Made by a program: the position numbers and the translations under genes
NCBI GenBank assembly: GCA_024697885.1
Contig: JAILSA010000123.1
Coordinates: forward strand, 1-5,928
Origin: Eubacterium sp.
GTDB taxonomy: Bacteria; Bacillota; Clostridia; Lachnospirales; Lachnospiraceae
Direction of reading: 5' to 3'
DNA length: 5,928 nucleotides
Notes under the pieces: generated by a model
Told to the model about the DNA's origin: nothing
Databases searched by the model: none
What the model saw: the letters and a program-made list of their open reading frames with translations, nothing else
Shown here: piece by piece, positions 1 through 5,371 of the stretch
Layout of the letters: the number at the start of each line of letters is the position of its first letter
Position numbering within the stretch: position 1 is the stretch's first letter

Positions 1-470
1 GTAAAACCATAAACGATATAGCATACCGTTGCAATTAGCCCGGAAAACAAAGTGGTCATTCCCATTATTCTATCCGTATAACGTTCACAATCTCCATCTG
101 CAATTGATATCTTATCGTTTTCATTCATACCTTCTGTATTCAAATTCCGTAAATTCTTATTTTTCCTCAAAATATGTATTGTCAAAGACATTAAAAACTT
201 ACCACGCACTTTCGCAGTATAACATTCCGTCATTAAACATAACACACTTAACAAAATATGCATACAAATAAACAGAGCGCAAAATATGTAAAGATTCCCA
301 GCTTTTCTGAAAAATAGCGTTTCCAATAACTGTCTGCATATTTCAATTTCAACTATACCGATTATTGAATTCACTATTTGAAGAAAAGTAATTCCTAATA
401 CTCCTGTTAAGTCCAATTCTACAGGAGTCTTGAATCTTCTATTTAAAAACGATATAACTTTTCTTTTCAT
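1..470 (-). CDS. Probable ABC exporter, membrane domain (N-terminal 156 codons, runs off the left edge)
   Basis: The frame is open from an ATG at 470 to the window edge, so only the start of the protein is visible. It begins MKRKVISFLNRRF. A hydrophobic stretch at about residues 22-40 and another at about 60-82 look like the first two helices of an ABC exporter membrane domain. A cytoplasmic segment (about 86-135: AKVRGKFLM, then ISIADGDCERYTDRI) follows the usual coupling-loop pattern, and a third helix begins near 140. The start is well supported. The ATG overlaps the deacetylase stop as ATGA, and a GGGAGGA ribosome site (477-483) sits 6 bases upstream inside the deacetylase gene. The DNA is much more AT-rich than the upstream genes, with many ATA, TTA and AGA codons, so it may have been acquired separately. 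The nucleotide-binding domain would lie outside the window. Family recognition is by pattern only; another polytopic membrane protein is possible. Confidence 0.6.
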   Translation of the reverse strand, partial: MKRKVISFLNRRFKTPVELDLTGVLGITFLQIVNSIIGIVEIEICRQLLETLFFRKAGNLYIFCALFICMHILLSVLCLMTECYTAKVRGKFLMSLTIHILRKNKNLRNLNTEGMNENDKISIADGDCERYTDRIMGMTTLFSGLIATVCYIVYGF

Positions 471-1423
471 AAAAAGTCCTCCCAGTGCCTGGACTTGGGT
501 GGAAAATCGTTGGTATCCAGGCGAGGCAAGGTCAAGGGATTGTCCTTCTTGTAATCCACCGGCCTGGCCTCCACAGAAAATCCAATCTTGCAGCCGATTT
601 CCTTAGCATAGTCCACAACCTCCTGGTTGTAGCCCCCATAGGGATAGTTGATGGCCAGATAGTCCGGATCTATTACGGACTCAAAATACTTGAGAGAATT
701 TCCTATGTCCTCTTTCATCTTATCCTCCGGCAGTTGGTTGAGCCAGTAGTGCCTCTCCCCGTGGAGGCCAAAGAACATGCCGGCCTCCTTCATCTCACGA
801 ATCTGGTCCAAGTTCATATATAATTCCCTGGAAAAATCTTCCTCCGACCGGCCCACCGTCTTCTCAAAAAGCCGGTCCACCATCTGTCCCCTGATTTCTT
901 CCGGCAGGTAGGTCTGAAGCAGGCGCTTTATAAAAATCACCTCTTTGGAATCCCAGCGGTTAGCCACTGCCAGTTTCTCAAAAATCACCTGATTTTCCTC
1001 CAGTTCAAGGCCCCCAGCCCGCAGGTCGTCCATCATGGAAAAAATCTCCTTCACAAGCTCATCCACCTGACCACAGGCCAGAATAAAGTGAATCTTGTTG
1101 ACGTCCAAAACCTTCTTATATTTCAATATGCCGGAGGGAACGAAAAAGGATCCCTGCATGCCATATTCCTTGAGAAGAGGAAAGACATATCGGTAGTGGT
1201 CTATATATCCATCATCAAAGGTGAGCAGGAGGGACTTGGGTGGAAGACTCTTTTTGCCCTCTAGGGAATCCATTACCTCCTCCATGGTCACCACATGAAA
1301 ATTCTTGGAAAAATATTCTATTTGTTGGCGAAAAAGGTCAAGTTCTAAACCCTTAATCCCCGGGTAGTCACTCCCTGCAATGGGCCTTACATAGTGGTAC
1401 ATCACAATATAAAGTCTATCCAT
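467..1423 (-). CDS. Polysaccharide deacetylase family protein (NodB/CE4 domain)
   Basis: This 318-residue protein has the NodB homology signatures of carbohydrate esterase family 4, metal-dependent enzymes that remove N- or O-acetyl groups from glycans. TFDDGY (68-73) supplies the catalytic and metal-binding aspartates. HGERH (221-225) fits the metal-binding HxxxH motif. YPYGGYN (260-266) matches motif 3, and PRLDTND (300-306) resembles the late arginine/aspartate motif. A long insert of about 110 residues (roughly 105-215) separates motifs 1 and 2. No signal peptide or membrane anchor is seen (MDRLYIVMYHYV begins the first strand), so action in the cytoplasm or on an intracellular or lipid-linked glycan is inferred. 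It starts 9 bases after the HAD gene. Its ribosome site AGGAG overlaps that gene's TAG stop, and its own stop overlaps the ABC gene by 4 bases. The exact substrate cannot be told from sequence. Confidence 0.9.
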   Translation of the reverse strand: MDRLYIVMYHYVRPIAGSDYPGIKGLELDLFRQQIEYFSKNFHVVTMEEVMDSLEGKKSLPPKSLLLTFDDGYIDHYRYVFPLLKEYGMQGSFFVPSGILKYKKVLDVNKIHFILACGQVDELVKEIFSMMDDLRAGGLELEENQVIFEKLAVANRWDSKEVIFIKRLLQTYLPEEIRGQMVDRLFEKTVGRSEEDFSRELYMNLDQIREMKEAGMFFGLHGERHYWLNQLPEDKMKEDIGNSLKYFESVIDPDYLAINYPYGGYNQEVVDYAKEIGCKIGFSVEARPVDYKKDNPLTLPRLDTNDFPPKSRHWEDFL

Positions 1424-1432
1424 TTTTCTCTC

Positions 1433-1831
1433 CTAGTCGTAACGGGTAGTCAGACTGTGGTCAGTCACAAACTTAGTCTTGCAAAACTGGTCCCTGGTGG
1501 TATTGATGGCAATGGCTGTCACCAGGCCGTCTGGCTTGTTGTCGTTAATCATAATTCTCTCTGCCTGGCCCGCCCCGAAGATTATATGGTCGTAGCGGAC
1601 ATGGTTTTCCTTCAGAAACTTCAGGGTATGGGCCTTTTCCCAATCTCCCCTGGCGGTGAGAAATATAATAATGTCCCTCTCAGGAATCCCATCCAAAAAC
1701 TCCCTGGCTCCCGGCAAAAATTCATCTCTCCCCAAAATATAGGGGCCGTCGTGGACCAAAAGGGTTCCGTCCAAATCAAGAATCCAGGTCTTTTGCATAG
1801 AAGAAAGTTTCACTTCCTTAGGCTCTAACAT
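1433..1831 (-). CDS. Small HAD-superfamily phosphatase
   Basis: The protein is 132 residues. It carries HAD motif I as DLDGT (19-23; Asp19 the likely nucleophile, Asp21 the general acid/base), motif II as FLTAR (57-61; Thr59) and an acidic motif IV in INDNKPDG (95-102; Asp97). The motif III lysine could be Lys66 or Lys71. The short spacing leaves no room for a cap domain (C0 type), so the active site may accept a large or polymeric phosphate ester. Similar short HAD proteins with an INDxKP motif are, from memory, common in capsule and surface-glycan loci, which fits the deacetylase next to it; the substrate is not known. The chosen ATG overlaps the hydrolase stop by 7 bases and has GGGAG about 9 bases upstream. 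A second ATG at codon 12 (1798) lies closer to motif I but has a poorly spaced ribosome site, so it is less likely. Confidence 0.85.
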   Translation of the reverse strand: MLEPKEVKLSSMQKTWILDLDGTLLVHDGPYILGRDEFLPGAREFLDGIPERDIIIFLTARGDWEKAHTLKFLKENHVRYDHIIFGAGQAERIMINDNKPDGLVTAIAINTTRDQFCKTKFVTDHSLTTRYD

Positions 1832-2595
1832 TCCTGATCTCTCCCTTCCCCTGCAACATGCTTGAGGATGAAATTAATGGACTCCTGTCTGGCCCTCTGG
1901 CTGTCTTCCCCTTCAAAGCCGTGGCCCGCCTCTGACAAGACGATAAACTCAGAGTTTGGATAGAGTTCATGGGCCCTTCTGGAGTAGGCAATTGGCACCA
2001 ACTCATCCCGGTCTCCGTGAATCAAAAGAGTAGGTACCCGGGTAGCCTTGATCTCCTCAAAAATATTTATGTTCATGGCAGTCTCATTGTAGTCTGCACT
2101 CAGAACCAGGCCACCTAAGTCATAGCGGTCCATGTCAAATCTCTTCTGAGAATCATCCGGAATCACAAAGGCTGGATACCAAAGAATCTGGCCCTTAACC
2201 GGCAGTTCCTTCTGGCCCAGAAGATGGGCTGTCACAAAACCTCCCATGCTCTCTCCCTGGAGGAAAAAATTCTCCCCATCCACATAGGGCAGGTCTTTGG
2301 TAAATTTTATTACATCCTCTAAATCCGCCTGCTCCGTGGGAATAGTCATAGCCCTCATACTTCCCTGGCTCAAACTATCCATGCCTCCGCCGCAAAAGTC
2401 AAAAAACATGCAGACAATTCCCGCCTCCGCATAGCCCGGTCCGTGGTGGTGCAAGAGTCTGTAGTTGCCACCAAAACCGTGGGAAAAAATTACGGTTGGG
2501 TACTTTTTCTCTTCTCCCTCCTGTCCCGGAACAAAAATCTCTGCTGCAATTTTTTGTCCCCTTCTATTGATAAGTTCCATTTTCTTCTGATACAT
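1825..2595 (-). CDS. Alpha/beta hydrolase (esterase-like serine hydrolase)
   Basis: A 256-residue cytoplasmic alpha/beta-hydrolase-fold enzyme. Counting from the ATG at 2595, the oxyanion motif HGFGG is at 39-43 and the nucleophile elbow GESMGG at 114-119, with Ser116. The acid is Asp197 in HGDRDELVP, and the catalytic His225 is in EAGHGFEG, so the triad is complete. The layout resembles the cinnamoyl/feruloyl-esterase-like and acylaminopeptidase-like (DLH-related) groups; the natural substrate cannot be told. The frame could also open at a TTG at 2616, adding 7 residues. The sequence before that TTG has no ribosome site, whereas the ATG has AGGAG and AGGAC upstream, so I choose the ATG. The gap from the lactate dehydrogenase stop is 24 bases, and the 3' end overlaps the HAD gene by 7 bases, so it is probably co-transcribed with both. 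Confidence 0.88.
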   Translation of the reverse strand: MYQKKMELINRRGQKIAAEIFVPGQEGEEKKYPTVIFSHGFGGNYRLLHHHGPGYAEAGIVCMFFDFCGGGMDSLSQGSMRAMTIPTEQADLEDVIKFTKDLPYVDGENFFLQGESMGGFVTAHLLGQKELPVKGQILWYPAFVIPDDSQKRFDMDRYDLGGLVLSADYNETAMNINIFEEIKATRVPTLLIHGDRDELVPIAYSRRAHELYPNSEFIVLSEAGHGFEGEDSQRARQESINFILKHVAGEGRDQEC

Positions 2596-2619
2596 GTGTC
2601 CTGTCTCTCCTGTCAAAAT

Positions 2620-3564
2620 TTATAGTTGGATTTGGTCCAAAATCTCCTTGAGAACATTGGCTGATTTGGTCAGGCTCAAAAGTTCTGGCTCATTGAGCAT
2701 AAGTGGCACCTGGGTCTCTATGCCCTCCCGTCCCAAAACACATGGCATGGACAAAACCACACCGTCAATTCCGTGCTCTCCGTGCATGGCAGTGGACACT
2801 GGCAAAATAGCGCACTCATTGCGGACAATCACCTCGCAAATCCTCCTTACCGCCATAGCCACTCCGTAATAGGTGGCACTCTTTTTTTCAATAATCTCAT
2901 AGGCAGAATTTTTCACCGTCTCCGCAATATTTTCCTCGGACTGGCGGTGCTGATAATGACCTCTCATCTCACAAAAATCGCTGAGGGGGATTCCCGATAC
3001 ATTGGCTGAACTCCAGGCGGCAATCTCACTGTCTCCGTGCTCTCCAATAATAAAGGCGTGAATGCTCTTAGAATCCACACTCAGATGCTTGCTCAGGCTG
3101 TGCTTAAGTCTGGCAGTATCTAGGACAGTTCCAGAACCGATTACCCTGTTTTCTGGAAGGCCGGAAAGTTCCTGGGCCACCTTGGTCAAAATATCCACTG
3201 GGTTGGCAACCACCAGAAGAATTCCCTGAAAGTCTCTGGCTGTGATCTCTGGAATTATAGACTTAAAAATCCCTACATTTTTGTTGACCAAATCCAGCCT
3301 TGTCTCCCCTGGCTTTTGAGCAGCTCCCGCTGTGATAATAACAATTCCGGCATCCCTTACATCCTCATAGTTGCCTGCATATATACTCTGCTCCTTGGCA
3401 AAAGGAATACCGTGGCTAATGTCCATGGCCTCTCCCTCCGCCTTCTCCTGATTGGCATCGATTAAGGCAATCTCAGAAAAAAGACCGCTCTGCATCAGGG
3501 CAAAGACCGTGGCAGAGCCTACAAATCCGCATCCAATCATGACTGCTTTTTGAAAATTAATCAT
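2620..3564 (-). CDS. ldh: L-lactate dehydrogenase
   Basis: NAD-dependent L-lactate dehydrogenase (pyruvate + NADH to lactate + NAD+), which regenerates NAD+ in fermentation; cytoplasmic, usually a tetramer. At 314 residues it is full length. The Rossmann motif GCGFVGS is at 11-17, and Asp36 ends the second strand for NAD+ selectivity. Gln83 in AAQKPGETR marks lactate rather than malate specificity. Arg89, Asn121, Asp149 and Arg152 (LDTAR) line the active site, and catalytic His176 lies in GEHGDSE. At the usual fructose-1,6-bisphosphate site, His169 is kept but the arginine equivalent to Arg173 of the Bacillus enzyme is Lys154, so activation may differ. AAGGAGG (3574-3580) lies 9 bases before the ATG. 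This is the first gene of a five-gene run, which is unusual because ldh is often monocistronic. A 2-hydroxyacid dehydrogenase with a related substrate is a minor alternative. Confidence 0.95.
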   Translation of the reverse strand: MINFQKAVMIGCGFVGSATVFALMQSGLFSEIALIDANQEKAEGEAMDISHGIPFAKEQSIYAGNYEDVRDAGIVIITAGAAQKPGETRLDLVNKNVGIFKSIIPEITARDFQGILLVVANPVDILTKVAQELSGLPENRVIGSGTVLDTARLKHSLSKHLSVDSKSIHAFIIGEHGDSEIAAWSSANVSGIPLSDFCEMRGHYQHRQSEENIAETVKNSAYEIIEKKSATYYGVAMAVRRICEVIVRNECAILPVSTAMHGEHGIDGVVLSMPCVLGREGIETQVPLMLNEPELLSLTKSANVLKEILDQIQL

Positions 3565-3579
3565 ACTCTATTTCCTCCT

Positions 3580-3608
3580 TGTCCTAAATCATTTTGCTTC
3601 TGTCCTAA
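3580..3608 (-). repeat. Direct repeat TTAGGACA x2 in the ldh leader
   Basis: The 8-mer TTAGGACA occurs at 3601-3608 and 3580-3587 on the minus strand. The copies are in the same orientation and 21 bases apart, about two helical turns. The first copy overlaps the end of the candidate -10 box and the predicted start point; the second ends where the ribosome site begins. The spacing suggests a regulator binding one face of the DNA, but chance is possible for so short a motif. It does not resemble the Rex operator. Confidence 0.35.
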
Positions 3609-3636
3609 CTTTAGCATAAGGCGGGAAGGGCTTCAA
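3608..3636 (-). promoter_or_regulatory. Candidate promoter of the ldh operon
   Basis: Read on the minus strand, TTGAAG (3631-3636) and TAAAGT (3608-3613) are separated by 17 bases; each matches the sigma-A consensus at 4 of 6 positions. The pair lies between the terminator of the upstream operon and ldh, which is where a promoter is needed. It would start transcription near 3601 and give a leader of about 37 bases. The match is moderate. Confidence 0.45.
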
Positions 3637-3668
3637 GAAAAATCGCCATTTTCTCAGTGATTTCAGGC

Positions 3669-3697
3669 AAAAAAAGAGGCCGGAGCCACCGACCTCT
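3669..3697 (-). terminator. Rho-independent terminator of the gpx-ohrR operon
   Basis: On the minus strand AGAGGTCGG (3689-3697) pairs with CCGGCCTCT (3675-3683) across a 5-base loop, giving a 9-bp stem with one G-U pair. A run of seven T (3669-3675) follows directly. It begins 28 bases after the ohrR stop and separates the operon from ldh. Confidence 0.9.
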
Positions 3698-3725
3698 AAA
3701 ATGTCTATCTTTGACCTGAATAAAT

Positions 3726-4163
3726 TTAGGATTCAAGCTGATCCAACATCTTGTGCAAAATCCTGTAAAGTTCCTGGGCATCCTCTGCCTCAATGGGAAT
3801 ACAGGCTCCCATCTGGGCCGGCACCAAAACTGCCTTTTCCCTGAGCGCACGGCCCTCCTCTGTCAGGCTCACAAGAAGACTTCTCTCGTCCTCCTTAGAC
3901 CTCTCTCTGGTGACATAGGACTTTTTTTCCAAAGCCTTGAGTAAGGGGGTCAGAGTTCCCGAATCCAAGAAGAGTCGGGCTCCCATGTCCTTGACAGAAA
4001 TCTGATCCTGCTCCCACAAAACCATCATGGCAATGTACTGGGTGTAGGTCAAATCCAGGCGGTCCAAAAAAGGCTTATACCTGCGGACCACTTCCTTGGC
4101 ACAGGCATAGAGGGGAAAGCACAGCTGATGGTCTAACCTGAGGCAATCATACTTATCTGACAT
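3726..4163 (-). CDS. ohrR: OhrR-type MarR family organic-peroxide sensor
   Basis: A 145-residue winged-helix repressor of the OhrR branch of MarR. Family proteins bind DNA as dimers and release it when an N-terminal cysteine is oxidised by organic hydroperoxide or hypochlorite. LDHQLCFPLYA places the sensing cysteine at Cys15, and Tyr29 and Tyr40 match the Bacillus OhrR residues that hydrogen-bond the cysteine. The recognition-helix region is LDSGTLTPLLKALEK (66-80), and the wing contains KEDERS (90-95). Cys121 lies close to where the resolving cysteine of the 2-Cys Xanthomonas OhrR falls (QMGAC here), so a disulfide switch is possible; Cys7 and Cys21 are extra. The ATG overlaps the gpx stop by one base (TAATG), and GAGGAG lies 8 bases upstream. 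Palindromes in the gpx promoter suggest that it represses its own operon. Assignment within the MarR family is strong. Confidence 0.92.
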   Translation of the reverse strand: MSDKYDCLRLDHQLCFPLYACAKEVVRRYKPFLDRLDLTYTQYIAMMVLWEQDQISVKDMGARLFLDSGTLTPLLKALEKKSYVTRERSKEDERSLLVSLTEEGRALREKAVLVPAQMGACIPIEAEDAQELYRILHKMLDQLES

Positions 4164-4702
4164 TATAGATACTCCTCTACCTTGGCTTTAACATCTGCCA
4201 TATCTGCAGTTGGCTCGAAGCGGGCAACGATCTGGCCCTCTCTGTCAATAATAAACTTGGTGAAGTTCCATTTTACATTGCCATTATTTTTGTAATCCTT
4301 GTCCATCTTCTTGACGATTGGAGCCAACATAAGCTTGCCAGGTCCATTGAATCCCTGGAAGGTGGTATTTTCTGTCAACCACTTAAAGAGTGGGTCAGCA
4401 TTCTCCCCATTGACGTCAATCTTGCTAAACTGAGGGAAAGTGATGCCAAATCTTCCCTCGCAGAAGCTGTGGATCTCGCCGTCATCGCCAGGAGCCTGCT
4501 CGCCGAACTGATTACATGGGAAATCCAACACTTCCAAACCCTTGTCCTTCAACTCATCATACATTTCTTGAATTGGTGTGTACTGTGGGGTAAAACCGCA
4601 GCCTGTCGCTGTGTTAACAATCATAATAACCTTACCCTTGTACTGGGAAAGATCTACTTCAGTTCCGTCCTGTGCTTTTACTTTGAAATCATAAACATTC
4701 AT
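4163..4702 (-). CDS. Glutathione peroxidase family thiol peroxidase (Cys type)
   Basis: A 179-residue Gpx-family peroxidase that reduces hydroperoxides in the cytoplasm. TATGCGFTPQY (31-41) holds the peroxidatic Cys35 in place of selenocysteine. FPCNQFGEQ (61-69) gives Gln69, and WNFTKF (145-150) gives Trp145 and Asn146, completing the catalytic tetrad. Cys81 in IHSFCEGRF sits where the resolving cysteine of yeast and plant type 2-Cys Gpx lies, so reduction by thioredoxin rather than glutathione is likely, as in most bacterial members. GGAGG (4710-4714) lies 7 bases before the ATG. It is the first gene of an operon with ohrR. The operator-like palindromes at its promoter suggest that peroxide induces it, giving it the job normally done by Ohr. 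Confidence 0.95.
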   Translation of the reverse strand: MNVYDFKVKAQDGTEVDLSQYKGKVIMIVNTATGCGFTPQYTPIQEMYDELKDKGLEVLDFPCNQFGEQAPGDDGEIHSFCEGRFGITFPQFSKIDVNGENADPLFKWLTENTTFQGFNGPGKLMLAPIVKKMDKDYKNNGNVKWNFTKFIIDREGQIVARFEPTADMADVKAKVEEYL

Positions 4703-4727
4703 CTTTCTACCTCCATTTAGATAGTGT

Positions 4728-4740
4728 GCAATTAAATTGC
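4728..4740 (-). promoter_or_regulatory. Second palindrome O2 in the gpx leader
   Basis: GCAATTTAATTGC is a perfect 13-bp palindrome around one base. Its CAATT/AATTG core is shared with the OhrR operator, while the outer TA/TA is replaced by GC. Its centre lies 25 bases downstream of the O1 centre. It could be a second, weaker OhrR site. Confidence 0.6.
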
Positions 4741-4751
4741 GTTTGATTTAA

Positions 4752-4766
4752 TACAATTTGATTGTA
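4752..4766 (-). promoter_or_regulatory. Putative OhrR operator O1 over the -10 box
   Basis: TACAATCAAATTGTA on the minus strand is an inverted repeat of TACAAT/ATTGTA around three bases. As I recall it, the Bacillus OhrR operator is TACAATTAAATTGTA, which differs at one position. The site spans the -10 box to the start point, so a bound repressor would exclude RNA polymerase. This fits ohrR being the second gene of the operon. Confidence 0.8.
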
Positions 4767-4789
4767 CACAACCAAAACAGACTTGTCAA
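4761..4789 (-). promoter_or_regulatory. Promoter of the gpx-ohrR operon
   Basis: On the minus strand a perfect -35 box TTGACA (4784-4789) and a -10 box TACAAT (4761-4766, 5 of 6) are separated by exactly 17 bases. This is a strong sigma-A promoter, starting near 4754 and giving a leader of about 50 bases. The -10 box is also one half of the adjacent palindrome. Confidence 0.9.
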
Positions 4790-4825
4790 GATAAATATTT
4801 TATTGTTTTTAAAAATAAATCTTAC

Positions 4826-5176
4826 TTACAAAAGCCGGTCTTCCCACTCTGCCTCCCTAAATCCTACCAATATAAAATCCTCTGCCACAATGATCGGTCT
4901 CTTCACCAACATACCATCCGAGGCCAGGAGTTCAAACTGGTCTTCCTCCGGCATGTCCTTTAGCTTGGCACTAAGTCCTAATTCTCTGTACTTCATTCCT
5001 GAAGTGTTAAAAAATCTCTTGAGGGGAAGGCCAGACCTGCCCTGCCACTCCATAAGTTCTTCCTTCTTCGGATTCTCTTCTACTATGTGTCTGTCCTCAT
5101 AAGAAATACCGTGGTCATCCAACCACTTCTTGGCCTTCTTACAGGTGGAACACTTGGGATACTCTACAAATAACAT
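4826..5176 (-). CDS. ArsC/Spx-family thioredoxin-fold protein
   Basis: A 116-residue member of the ArsC/Spx/YffB family. EYPKCSTCKKAKKWL (5-19) opens the thioredoxin fold with a CxxC pair (Cys9, Cys12), and KRPIIV (92-97) supplies the conserved Arg93-Pro94 of the family. FNTSGMKYRELGL (56-68) is typical of the Firmicutes group usually annotated as arsenate reductase family or Spx/MgsR family protein. From sequence alone it may be a disulfide reductase, a glutaredoxin-like enzyme or an Spx-like RNA polymerase-binding redox regulator. It is shorter than Spx (about 131 residues), and true arsenate reduction is not established. The ATG is the natural family start, but its ribosome site is weak. 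No clear terminator follows, so transcripts may read into the gpx promoter region. Its place beside gpx-ohrR suggests a thiol-stress role. Confidence 0.85.
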   Translation of the reverse strand: MLFVEYPKCSTCKKAKKWLDDHGISYEDRHIVEENPKKEELMEWQGRSGLPLKRFFNTSGMKYRELGLSAKLKDMPEEDQFELLASDGMLVKRPIIVAEDFILVGFREAEWEDRLL

Positions 5177-5371
5177 ACTAATCTTCTGCCACTCAAAATG
5201 TGTCCAAATATACGCACATTGAGATGATTTGCTACAATCTCACGATTTGTAGTTACTGTTTCATTGTGTCCGATTTTGGTCATCCGAAGATTATTCCTAC
5301 TCTCGTTTATATAACACTCCACAGTCGTAAATTCCCGACTAAGCCATCGGTACATATCTATGATTGTTTGA
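5177..5371 (-). other. Candidate IS right end / omega-RNA region, non-coding
   Basis: These 195 bases lie between the tnpB stop and the ArsC/Spx gene. In IS200/IS605 and IS607 elements, the omega-RNA scaffold and the element's right end occupy the last part of tnpB and the bases after its stop. Two imperfect hairpins are visible on the minus strand. One is an 8-bp stem with a bulged A and a GTGA tetraloop (5232-5252). The other is a 9-bp stem with a 2-base bulge (5192-5223). I cannot place the exact right end or a guide. A weak -10-like TATATT (5207-5212) could serve the downstream gene. Confidence 0.35.

Noticed and set aside
29..271. Plus-strand 80-codon open frame
   Set aside because: It is antisense to the open minus-strand transporter frame, which has a strong ribosome site and helix pattern. 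The plus frame has low-complexity Ser/Tyr/Leu content and no ribosome site.
1394..1828. Plus-strand 144-codon open frame
   Set aside because: It covers the HAD gene exactly in antisense, shows no domain pattern, and the minus strand carries the HAD catalytic motifs.
2596..2616. TTG start adding 7 residues to the alpha/beta hydrolase
   Set aside because: No ribosome site precedes the TTG, while the ATG at 2595 has AGGAG and AGGAC upstream and starts closer to the fold.
3611..3850. Minus-strand 79-codon frame overlapping the end of ohrR
   Set aside because: It runs through the ohrR 3' end and the terminator in another frame, is rich in Arg, Cys and Trp, and has no ribosome site.
4790..4825. 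AT-only inverted repeat (TTTTTAAAAA) after the ArsC/Spx gene as a terminator
   Set aside because: The pairing is weak, contains no GC stem and is followed by no clean T-run, so it does not qualify as a rho-independent terminator.
5164..5355. Minus-strand 63-codon frame between tnpB and the ArsC/Spx gene
   Set aside because: It overlaps the ArsC/Spx start, has no ribosome site or known domain, and lies where an element's non-coding 3' region is expected.
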